NCBI GenBank assembly: GCA_024654505.1
Contig: JANLHN010000002.1
Span: forward strand, 1-39,400
Direction of reading: 5' to 3'
DNA length: 39,400 nt
Source: Nanobdellota archaeon
Lineage (GTDB): Archaea > Nanobdellota > Nanobdellia > Pacearchaeales > GW2011-AR1
Position numbers and translations under genes: made by a program. Under the pieces are notes generated by a model that made no database searches, was not told where the DNA came from, and saw nothing but the letters and a program-made list of their open reading frames with translations. Shown in pieces: positions 10,061-17,923 of the stretch (within the stretch, counting starts at the first letter, position 1; each line of letters starts with the position of its first letter).

Positions 10061-10196
10061 TTTCTGCCTCCGCCAATGCTTCAATTGCAGTTTCAATTAC
10101 ATGGGATTTATTTCTGTACTTACTATTTTTTAGAATTTTTTCTATAGTCTTTACTATAGACTCCTCAACTGTTGCAGAGATTCTTGTTTTAACCAT
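10053..10196 (-). CDS. Ribbon-helix-helix (CopG/Arc-like) DNA-binding protein, 47 aa
   Basis: Manual translation: MVKTRISATVEESIVKTIEKILKNSKYRNKSHVIETAIEALAEAENE*. Classic RHH pattern (beta strand TRISATV, helix, RNKSHVIETAIEAL helix). GGAG lies upstream of ATG. Too short for the ORF track. Confidence 0.8.
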   Translation of the reverse strand: MVKTRISATVEESIVKTIEKILKNSKYRNKSHVIETAIEALAEAENE

Positions 10197-10258
10197 TTTG
10201 CACTGCTCCCACTGCATAAATGGTTTCATGGAACATTTTTAATTTTGCTTTTACAATG

Positions 10259-10347
10259 GTAATACTCCGTAATATTTTGTATTACTAAATATATTTTGTA
10301 ATATTTAATAATATTTAGTCATATTAAGTAATACTTTAGATATTTAA
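10259..10347. repeat. ~10-bp-period AT-rich repeat array (GTAATAYTNN consensus)
   Basis: Successive units GTAATACTCC/GTAATATTTT/GTATTACTAA/ATATATTTT/GTAATATTTA/ATAATATTTA/GTCATATTAA/GTAATACTTT/AGATATTTAA at 10259, 10269, 10279, 10289, 10298, 10308, 10318, 10328, 10338. Confidence 0.75.
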
Positions 10348-10370
10348 ATGTTTTTATTCAGTTCTTAGAA

Positions 10371-11093
10371 TTAATCGTTTTCAACTCTTGGGGCTAGAAC
10401 AAATCCTATTCCCATCTTCTCTCCAGGGAAGTCAAGTCTTAGAGGATAATCATCTGAGAAGTTTACAACGACTGTGTCAGAGGTTTTTGCCGCTTTAATG
10501 AATTTCATTAGATATTCTAAGGAGTATTTTGACTTTGCTATCCCCTTTATTTTTGCTTCATCTCCAGAAAATTCGGCTCTTGCAGAATTTAGCTTTCCTA
10601 TTCCCTCAATCATAAAGAAACCCTCTCCAGCGATTAGGGAGCAGGAGTCTGCGACCACTCTTGCGTCTTCAATTGCTTGTGAAAAACTAATTGAATCAAG
10701 CTCTACTCTTGCTCCGAAAATTAATTCGGGTATGTCTTTGTCTTCATGTTCGATGTCAATTAAGGCTAGGGTGAAGACTCTTTTTATTTTATCAAAGATA
10801 GAGATTTTTAATTGATTATCTTCTTGTTCTAGAACAATACTTGAAGACAAAGAAGCTCTTTTTAGAATCCGTTTTAGGTCATCGAGATTTACTCCCCAGA
10901 CCTCTTTGCCTGTTTCATATTGGGAGAAGGATTCTTTTGGCAGTCTGAATATTACTAGGGCTACATTTGCGGGGTCAACAGCCACTATGCTTAATCCATC
11001 TTCTAAAAGTTTGATTCTCACCTCAGTTACAACCTCAGAAATGATAGATATTGCGTCGCTTAGCAATTTTGGTTTGTCCATCTTTAGTATCAT
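10371..11093 (-). CDS. pcn: DNA polymerase sliding clamp (PCNA)
   Basis: ISEVVTEVRIKLLEDGLSIVAVDPANVALVIFRLPKESFSQYE... and C-terminal YPLRLDF..MGIGFVLAPRVEND, PCNA-like. MDKPKLL at 11081 is an alternative start. Confidence 0.93.
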   Translation of the reverse strand: MILKMDKPKLLSDAISIISEVVTEVRIKLLEDGLSIVAVDPANVALVIFRLPKESFSQYETGKEVWGVNLDDLKRILKRASLSSSIVLEQEDNQLKISIFDKIKRVFTLALIDIEHEDKDIPELIFGARVELDSISFSQAIEDARVVADSCSLIAGEGFFMIEGIGKLNSARAEFSGDEAKIKGIAKSKYSLEYLMKFIKAAKTSDTVVVNFSDDYPLRLDFPGEKMGIGFVLAPRVEND

Positions 11094-11124
11094 AATCGAG
11101 AAGGGAGGGGGAAGTTTTTAAAGT

Positions 11125-11146
11125 ATGTTGTAATAGACTACAACAT
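11125..11146. promoter_or_regulatory. Perfect 8-bp inverted repeat ATGTTGTA-N6-TACAACAT between divergent pcn and primase
   Basis: Read directly: atgttgta atagac tacaacat; adjacent to the TATA-like tttttaaag on the pcn side. Confidence 0.6.
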
Positions 11147-11243
11147 TCATTTTAGTACGTTCTCGTTGTGCTCGCTTTCGCACTTAAGGATTGTTGTGAT
11201 AGATATACAAATAGTTTATTAACAAAAAGAGTGTGAAATATGT

Positions 11244-12824
11244 ATGGCTCCATACCAGACAGAACCGCTTTCGAAAGTGCAGGTTGTAGCTCTATCTCAT
11301 TATGCGCGGAAGGACATTCAAGAGGTAATGTTTGAGTTTTGTAAGCATAGGGAAACTGTGGCTAACTTTAACAATAAGTTTTTTGCTAAGAGGCCGGATT
11401 GTCTTGATTACCCTACTGATGTTTTTACTTCTGCAAAGCAGGGAGCGACCTCATTTCATTGTTCTGAGGAACTTTGGGAGAACCCTCTAGACATTAATAC
11501 AGACATGACTCCAGAGCAATATAATAAAATTAAGATTGGTTGGGATTTTTTGATTGATATTGATTCTCCTTTTTTGGATTATGGGAAGATTGCCGCTCGT
11601 TTGCTGATTAAAGAATTGGAGCGCCATGGGGTGAGGAATTATGGGATAAAGTTTTCTGGTTCTAAGGGTTTTCATATTCTTGTTCCATTCAAAGCATTTC
11701 CAAAAGAATTTGATGGAGAACTAACAAAGGATAAATTTCCAGAGTGGCCTAGATTAATCGCAGGATATCTTTTTAGTAGGATTAAAGATGCAATGAATGA
11801 GGAAATATTCAAACTAAGTAGTCGGGAAAAGCTAGAAGAGAAGGGAGAGCTTATATCTGAACACCTTTGTCCATCTTGTGGTAACCCCTCTGGAAAAAAA
11901 GTAATTGGGATTTATGAGTGTAGGGATAAAGTTAGATGTAAGGGGAGAGTAGAGAGCATGGTGTCTAATAGGAAAGAGATGATTTGCCCTTCTTGTAATG
12001 ATAAGATGGACAGGGTTGAAAAAAAGGAAATTTTCTATTGTGATTCTTGTAAAATTAATACTGCGAAAATTGAAGCCAAGGGAAGTGGTATGAGGGGTGG
12101 TGAAAAAAGACTTCTTCATGAAAAAGAAAAATTTAGAACTGAGGAGACTATGAAATCTACGGAAGATTCGGTAGATATAGTTCTTGTTTCTCCCAGACAT
12201 TTGTTTAGGGCCCCCTATTCTCTTCATGAAAAAACTGCATTTGCTTCAATTGTTTTGGGGAAGGAAGACATTCAAAATTTCAAACCTTCTGATGCTGACC
12301 CATTAAAAATAAACAAAACTAAATCTTTTATGCCTAAAAGTATTGAGGGGGAGGCAAGGTCGTTGCTTGTTCAGGCGATAGATTGGGGAAGAGAGAATGC
12401 TCCAAAAGAAAAGACAAAGAAGTACACTGGAGAACCAATTGATTTAGGGGGATTGACAATTACTGAGGACATGTTCCCCCCAGTTATTAAAAAGATTCTT
12501 GAAGGTGTTAAAAGTGATGGGAGGAAAAGGGCTCTTTCTTTTTTACTTTCTTTTTTTACTAGTTTGGAGTTTCCACAAGATTTTATCGAAGAGAAGATTG
12601 ATGCTTGGAATAAGAAGAATTATCATCCTTTAAAGATGGGATATATTAAATCTCAAATTGTATGGTACATCAAGAATAAAAGACTACCTCCAAATTATGG
12701 TAATCCTATCTATAAATTGTTTGGGATAAATTCCCCACCAGAACCTGGGATGAAGAACCCTATTAACTATACTATTAAGATGGCAATGAGGGCGAAGGGG
12801 AAGAAGGGAAAAAGAGAAGATTAG
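11244..12824 (+). CDS. priS: Archaeo-eukaryotic primase, apparently a PriS catalytic domain fused to a PriL-CTD/PriX-like helical C-terminus
   Basis: FLIDIDSPF...IKFSGSKGFHILVPF catalytic motifs; zinc-ribbon-like insert CPSCGNP...CPSC..CDSC; C-terminal FPPVIKKILEGVKSDGRKRALSFLLSFF...LPPNYGNPIYKLFGI. Confidence 0.85.
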   Translation: MAPYQTEPLSKVQVVALSHYARKDIQEVMFEFCKHRETVANFNNKFFAKRPDCLDYPTDVFTSAKQGATSFHCSEELWENPLDINTDMTPEQYNKIKIGWDFLIDIDSPFLDYGKIAARLLIKELERHGVRNYGIKFSGSKGFHILVPFKAFPKEFDGELTKDKFPEWPRLIAGYLFSRIKDAMNEEIFKLSSREKLEEKGELISEHLCPSCGNPSGKKVIGIYECRDKVRCKGRVESMVSNRKEMICPSCNDKMDRVEKKEIFYCDSCKINTAKIEAKGSGMRGGEKRLLHEKEKFRTEETMKSTEDSVDIVLVSPRHLFRAPYSLHEKTAFASIVLGKEDIQNFKPSDADPLKINKTKSFMPKSIEGEARSLLVQAIDWGRENAPKEKTKKYTGEPIDLGGLTITEDMFPPVIKKILEGVKSDGRKRALSFLLSFFTSLEFPQDFIEEKIDAWNKKNYHPLKMGYIKSQIVWYIKNKRLPPNYGNPIYKLFGINSPPEPGMKNPINYTIKMAMRAKGKKGKRED

Positions 12825-12871
12825 TTTCCAAATGTAACAATATTTATAAATGAGGAACCTCTTAACCTAAT

Positions 12872-14695
12872 ATGAGAAAAGTTGGTGTATCAATTATAAT
12901 TCTGTTAGTTATGGCATTTGGTTTTGTTGCTGCAGCAGAATCTCAACAAAATGTAAGTAAAGTTGAGAAAGGGTTTGAATGTTTAGAAGAGAAAGTGGGA
13001 GATTGTTCGGCTTTGACTACTCAAGAAATTGCATTAACAATTTTGGCTACTCCAAATGATAATGTTTTTGATGATTGTGTTGCGGAGTTAAAAGATAGGA
13101 AGGCAAGCGATCATTGGGGAAATGTTCGGGATACTTCTCTTGCTATTTTAGCTTTACATCATGCGGGAGAATCTACTCAGGTTGCTGAAGAATGGCTTCT
13201 TAATCAGACTAGAACCCCTACAGAACTTGAGTGGTATCTTGAACAAGATTCTAATTCTGAGACAGAATGTTCTTTTGGATATGATGCGAATAGTTATAAT
13301 GTAATTATTGGGGAAAACAAAAAACTTGAGAGTAATGCTGGTTCATGTTTAACTAGAGCACAATCTAACTTTTGGTTAAAGATTTCTCCAACATGTTATG
13401 ATAATGAATTTTCAGTCGAGTGTGACAAAGATTTTATTGCAACTCTTTTATATAAAAATACTAATTCTCCTACAATCCATATTTTAGAAGGAACGGATTC
13501 CTCTCCAGCATATGGTTCTATCAAATTAAAAGTAAATTCAAAATGTTTTGGAACCGGCTCATGTGAATATGAGGCTACTGCTTGGGCAACTATTGCTCTC
13601 CTAAAAACAGGACATGATGTTTCTGATTATATTCCTTATATTGTTGCTATTGCAGAGACTAATGAAAGGTTCCTTCCAGCTGCTTTTATTTATATGGCGA
13701 CGAGTTATAATGATTATGCGACAAAATTGGTTTCTGATGTTAAATTAGGGAATTATTGGCTGGCTGCTGGTTCTGCCTATGATAAGTTTTATGATACTGC
13801 TCTAGCTCTTGTTGCATTGGGGAGTTCTTCTTCCGAACAAGTTGTAAAATCTAAGGATTGGTTATTGTTTTCACAAGCAACCACTGGTTGCTGGCAAAAT
13901 TCTATAAGAGATACAGCGATAGTCTTGTGGGGAATTGAAGGTCGTGCCGGTAAGTCTGGTGGTGGAGGGGGTGGAGGAAGCACAACTCTTTGTGGAGAAG
14001 CTAATTATTTTTGTATTCCTACGGGAGATTGTCCCTCTGCTGAAAATGTGGGGAATAATTATTTTTGTAATTCATTGTCAGAGACTTGTTGTATGAATGA
14101 AAACTTGAAGACATGTTCTGGTTATGGTGGAGAAGTTTGTACAGGAGATTCGGTTTGTACAGGTAATGAGAGACGGTCTTCCGATGTTGAAGCATGTTGT
14201 ACTGGAGAATGTGTTGTTAGGCCTCAAGAGACTGAGTGTGAGGCAAACTTCTATTATTGTATGGATTCTTGCTTAGATTCACAAGAATCTGCAGGGAATT
14301 ATGCTTGTGATGGTGCCCAGGTTTGTTGTAGGACAAAGACAACATCTACTTCGACTTCTGGAAGCAGTTTGTGGTGGTTATGGGTTTTGATAATTCTTGT
14401 TGTTATTGCCATTGTAATGTGGATATTTAGAGAGAATATTAGGATGATGTGGTTTAAAATGAAGTCGGGAGTTAAGAAAGAGGATGGAGCAGGCCCAGGC
14501 CCTGGAGGACCAGGTTTTGGACCACGACCAGGAATGCCACCACGAGGGATGCCACCAAGGAGAATGATACCACGACCAGGAATGCCTCCCCAGGGAGCAC
14601 CGGCCGGAGCACAGCGACCACAGGCAAGAGGTTATGATAGAAGAGACAGAGCAATGTCTGACACATTCAAGAAGCTAAGAGATATGTCTGGGTAA
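12872..14695 (+). CDS. Surface protein: prenyltransferase/terpenoid-cyclase-like helical repeats, Gly linker, juxtamembrane Cys modules, TM, Pro/Gly/Arg-rich cytoplasmic tail
   Basis: Signal peptide; DTSLAILALHHAGE..., DTALALVALGSSSSEQVVKSKDWLLFSQATTGCWQNSIRDTAIVLWGI; GGGGGGG; CC-containing modules; WWLWVLIILVVIAIVMWIF; GPGPGGPGFGPRPGMPPRGMPP tail. Confidence 0.8.
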   Translation: MRKVGVSIIILLVMAFGFVAAAESQQNVSKVEKGFECLEEKVGDCSALTTQEIALTILATPNDNVFDDCVAELKDRKASDHWGNVRDTSLAILALHHAGESTQVAEEWLLNQTRTPTELEWYLEQDSNSETECSFGYDANSYNVIIGENKKLESNAGSCLTRAQSNFWLKISPTCYDNEFSVECDKDFIATLLYKNTNSPTIHILEGTDSSPAYGSIKLKVNSKCFGTGSCEYEATAWATIALLKTGHDVSDYIPYIVAIAETNERFLPAAFIYMATSYNDYATKLVSDVKLGNYWLAAGSAYDKFYDTALALVALGSSSSEQVVKSKDWLLFSQATTGCWQNSIRDTAIVLWGIEGRAGKSGGGGGGGSTTLCGEANYFCIPTGDCPSAENVGNNYFCNSLSETCCMNENLKTCSGYGGEVCTGDSVCTGNERRSSDVEACCTGECVVRPQETECEANFYYCMDSCLDSQESAGNYACDGAQVCCRTKTTSTSTSGSSLWWLWVLIILVVIAIVMWIFRENIRMMWFKMKSGVKKEDGAGPGPGGPGFGPRPGMPPRGMPPRRMIPRPGMPPQGAPAGAQRPQARGYDRRDRAMSDTFKKLRDMSG

Positions 14696-14698
14696 GAT

Positions 14699-15337
14699 TT
14701 ATCTTATTAAAATTCCTTGTTTTTCTTTTAATGTTTCAACTGCTTCTCTCGTTCTTATTACAAAGTGATCATGTAAATCTCTTCTAATTCCAATATTTGG
14801 GAAATCTCCTAAAGAAGTTATTTGTTCTAAATTTGGTTGTCTTAATAATTCCATTTCAGGAAGAACCTCTAACATCCAAGAGGTCTGATGGGGAGGATTT
14901 TTTCTTGCTATTTCCTCAATTTCCTTATAATTGTGAGCTCCCCCTTGATAATCTCTGCATTCGAGGAGAGAACAAACCGCGTCTACAGCACCCAAAAGCA
15001 TATCTTCTTCAGAAGCTTCTTGAACTGGCCTTGTTTTATCATTAGGGTCTGGTTCATTCCACATTCTATGGTGATATTGTTGTCTATGTAATTTTAATGC
15101 AGGGAGTATATAGGTTTCAAAATCTGGTCTTGGTTTTCTGTATTGTAATGCTAAGCCTTTTACTATCTCCCAATCATATTTGTTCCATAGACCAACTAAA
15201 TCATGGGGCCTTTCAGGGTCTTTATTCCCTAGACCCAATTTACCTAAAAAATATTCTACATGACAAGAATGTTGAAGGGTTGAAACTAGCCACCTCCTTA
15301 TTTCATCCTTGGTTGGAGTCAATACCTTTCCCATCAT
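14699..15337 (-). CDS. Conserved hypothetical protein with His/Asp-rich helical motifs (possibly HD/DUF5662-like)
   Basis: HSCHVEYFLGKLG...RPHDLVG...LHRQQYHHRMWNEPDPN; no confident family assignment. Confidence 0.55.
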   Translation of the reverse strand: MMGKVLTPTKDEIRRWLVSTLQHSCHVEYFLGKLGLGNKDPERPHDLVGLWNKYDWEIVKGLALQYRKPRPDFETYILPALKLHRQQYHHRMWNEPDPNDKTRPVQEASEEDMLLGAVDAVCSLLECRDYQGGAHNYKEIEEIARKNPPHQTSWMLEVLPEMELLRQPNLEQITSLGDFPNIGIRRDLHDHFVIRTREAVETLKEKQGILIR

Positions 15338-15412
15338 AATTGGCTGGTAAATTTGCAGTTAAAAGGTTTATTATACTGTAATGCCAAAATTTATTAACGT
15401 GTTAAACCGTTC

Positions 15413-16717
15413 TTGATTATGAAAAAGTGTGTGGTATTATTATCTTTTGTTTTGTTTATTTCATTGGCTTCGGCTGTGCCAACATTGATTCTTCAACATA
15501 ACGAAACATTTGCGGGAGAGACTGTTTTTGGACGTATAGAAACTGTAGGGGAATTTGTTAGTGCTGTTTCCCCTTCAGACATCACTTTTTTTGAGGGTAG
15601 AAAAGAGGTCTCTTTTGAGCACGATATTATTTTTTATGATGGTGTTTATTATTTTTATGTTTATACTACAAGGGTTGGGGAATTTAACATGAAGGTCTCA
15701 AAGGTTTTATATAAGGAGGCAGAGATTTTGGGGGAGAAAACTTTTGATGTTCTACTAAATGTAACTGGAGGGAGTCATTTTTCTGAAGAGGCCAACGAGA
15801 CTGTTAGAGATAGTCTCTCAATAAAACCAGGGTTTTTCTTTTCTGTTCAAGATCCCACTATTAAACTTATTAATAAGGGAACCTCTTTTCTGAATGTTAG
15901 TTTTGGAGAGGATATTGTTTCTCTTAAACCTTTAGAGTCTAAAGAAATTAGTTTTATTCCAGAATCTGCATTTTCTTTTGCTAATTTCTCTACATATAAG
16001 GATTTTTCTGTACCTATAATTTATCTTTCCGCAAATGGGAGTGTTTATGTTGCTCCCGATGGTGCATTACTCCTTCGGTCGGACCCAAGAATTATATTTG
16101 CTAATATAATTATTGGAGACTCCACAGAAATAGTTCTACAGTTTTTTAATTTGGGAGATGAGAATATCACCGGAGTTTCGGTTGTTTCTCCTTATGATTT
16201 TATTGGTTTTGAGGATTTTTCAGAACTTCCTGCACGGGGTATTCAAAATCTTACTTTGAAAATTTCTCCAGAAGAGGGAGGCCATATAGGGGGCCATTTA
16301 GAGGTTAATTATTCACAATTCAATAAAAGTCATCAAATAACTATTCCAATTAGCCTTTTTGTTTTGCCAAAGGAAAGTAATGTTAGTGATTTCAATGTAT
16401 CTGGAGAGACTTGTGCCAGTGAGGGTGGACAAATTTGTCCAGAGTCTTGTGATGGTAGGGCAATGTTTACTGATGATGAGAAATATTGTTGTTTAGGGAA
16501 TTGTGTTCCCTATAGTAATGATGGGGGAATAACGCCCAACCCTAGTGGAGGACTTGGATGGCTTTGGGGGATATTAATATTTTTGGTTCTTGGTGTTGTG
16601 GGATATTTTATTTGGAAGAAATATAACCAGACAAAACCTGCAGAAGCTGAGGAAAAGTTAGATGAGTCTGCAAAGAGTTATTCTACGAGGATAAGTGGCG
16701 GAATTCAGAGAAGCTGA
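15413..16717 (+). CDS. Surface/secreted protein with beta-rich ectodomain, juxtamembrane Cys module and C-terminal TM
   Basis: Signal MKKCVVLLSFVLFISLASA; CASEGGQICPESCDGRAMFTDDEKYCCLGNCV then GLGWLWGILIFLVLGVVGYFIW. Confidence 0.75.
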   Translation: MIMKKCVVLLSFVLFISLASAVPTLILQHNETFAGETVFGRIETVGEFVSAVSPSDITFFEGRKEVSFEHDIIFYDGVYYFYVYTTRVGEFNMKVSKVLYKEAEILGEKTFDVLLNVTGGSHFSEEANETVRDSLSIKPGFFFSVQDPTIKLINKGTSFLNVSFGEDIVSLKPLESKEISFIPESAFSFANFSTYKDFSVPIIYLSANGSVYVAPDGALLLRSDPRIIFANIIIGDSTEIVLQFFNLGDENITGVSVVSPYDFIGFEDFSELPARGIQNLTLKISPEEGGHIGGHLEVNYSQFNKSHQITIPISLFVLPKESNVSDFNVSGETCASEGGQICPESCDGRAMFTDDEKYCCLGNCVPYSNDGGITPNPSGGLGWLWGILIFLVLGVVGYFIWKKYNQTKPAEAEEKLDESAKSYSTRISGGIQRS

Positions 16718-16757
16718 TTACAATAATCTTTTTAAACTTCTCTGTGGGGGTGTTTTT

Positions 16758-17384
16758 ATGGCTGATGAAGAAACCAGTGAAAAAAAGCCCCAAAGAGAGA
16801 AAAGACTAATTTTGGATGGTTCTCCTTGTGATACTAATTATTTCGATAGAACATTACTTACTTTAGCACAAGCAAGAGGGAGGGGAAGGGAAATTTGTCC
16901 AAGGTATAATGAATGTAATACCCATCCTGGACCTTATTGTTCATTACAATCTGGATTAGATATTGCAAAATATGTTGTTCAAGGACAAACCTTGGAAAAG
17001 AATGTGAGGGACTTTTCAGTTGCTGGCGATTTTTTGAATGACCCTTTTATTTATTCTGTTAATAGAAGAGATTTTCCTGTTGCACAGGGAAGGGCAAGAT
17101 TTGTCCGAGCTGCCGAGGGTTTTGCAAGGGTTGTATTGTTAATGGATCCTTTTGAATCTACAACTGGAGATTGCGATAAATGTCTTGGCCCGAAAACCAA
17201 AACAAGTGTGATTGATTCAATCCACGATGGACCTTTTCCTCTTTCAGGTAGTGGAAGGACTATTCAGAGAGAAGTCGAATATTGTGCTGATTGTGAGCCT
17301 ACTCCTTGCGGGGGATTTCTCAAAGAAGATCCTCGTGATAAGGCAGAAAGAGAATTTTTAAAGAGACTTCGAGATTCTAGGTAA
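16758..17384 (+). CDS. Hypothetical Cys-containing protein
   Basis: Start at MADEETSEKK (16758) preferred over 16695, which overlaps the previous gene; GDCDKCLG and YCADCEPTPCGG motifs. Confidence 0.65.
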   Translation: MADEETSEKKPQREKRLILDGSPCDTNYFDRTLLTLAQARGRGREICPRYNECNTHPGPYCSLQSGLDIAKYVVQGQTLEKNVRDFSVAGDFLNDPFIYSVNRRDFPVAQGRARFVRAAEGFARVVLLMDPFESTTGDCDKCLGPKTKTSVIDSIHDGPFPLSGSGRTIQREVEYCADCEPTPCGGFLKEDPRDKAEREFLKRLRDSR

Positions 17385-17401
17385 TACTGAATTTTTAGTA
17401 G

Positions 17402-17899
17402 TTATTTCTTCTTTTTCTTGACTACTTTCTTTTTGATTGCAGTTTTCTTTTTTACTTCTTTTTTCTTTGGGATTTTTATTTGCACTTCTGGTTTATGTCC
17501 TGCCTTTTGTAGTTCGGCGGTTAATTGGTTTATTTTAAATTGGGCAATTTTTGCAATTTCATCATAACGATGCATCCTTCCAGAGATGTTGTTTAAAAGG
17601 TTTGTTGCTTCTGGTGCGTCCATTATTACGCTTGATGGTTCAATAACTTCCACCGAAGAAGGCATAAAGTCAAACATTGTTTCACTTAATCTGGCAAAGT
17701 TTTGAGTTTCAAAATCAGCTTCGGCAAAACAAGTGTAAATTCCTTTAGAATCTTTAATCTCTGCAGGTTCACTAACTGTTATTGAATGAACTTCTATATC
17801 ATTAACTTTTCTTAGAATTTCTATATGTTCAGTCAACTTCTCTTTTACATGTTGGGGAGGCATCCCCGCCATTTCAACAATCATTATTGCACGTATCAT
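17402..17899 (-). CDS. Conserved hypothetical protein with Lys-rich C-terminus
   Basis: 165-aa ORF, MIRAIMIVEMAGMPPQHVKEKLTEHIEILRKVNDIEV... with KKKEVKKKTAIKKKVVKKKKK tail. Confidence 0.7.
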   Translation of the reverse strand: MIRAIMIVEMAGMPPQHVKEKLTEHIEILRKVNDIEVHSITVSEPAEIKDSKGIYTCFAEADFETQNFARLSETMFDFMPSSVEVIEPSSVIMDAPEATNLLNNISGRMHRYDEIAKIAQFKINQLTAELQKAGHKPEVQIKIPKKKEVKKKTAIKKKVVKKKKK

Positions 17900-17923
17900 A
17901 TTTTATGGAATGGGAGGGAGTTT

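Noticed and set aside
9311-10096. ORF-track start at 10096 for the pilin-like protein
   Set aside because: Would place 12 extra residues before the class III-like signal and overlap most of the RHH C-terminus; MNNRGQVT at 10060 is more consistent.
10259-10347. 10-bp array as a CRISPR or coding repeat
   Set aside because: Units are contiguous with no spacers, and the region contains frequent stops.
11487-12227. Minus-strand ORFs 11487-11675 and 11832-12227
   Set aside because: Antisense to the primase gene, which has clear catalytic motifs.
13789-14666. Minus-strand ORFs 13789-13983 and 14472-14666
   Set aside because: Arise from Gly- and Pro/Gly-rich low-complexity codons of the overlapping surface protein gene.
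15394-15405. Small palindrome TTAAC-GT-GTTAA upstream of the 434-aa gene
   Set aside because: Very short and AT-rich; likely coincides with the TATA region and can arise by chance.
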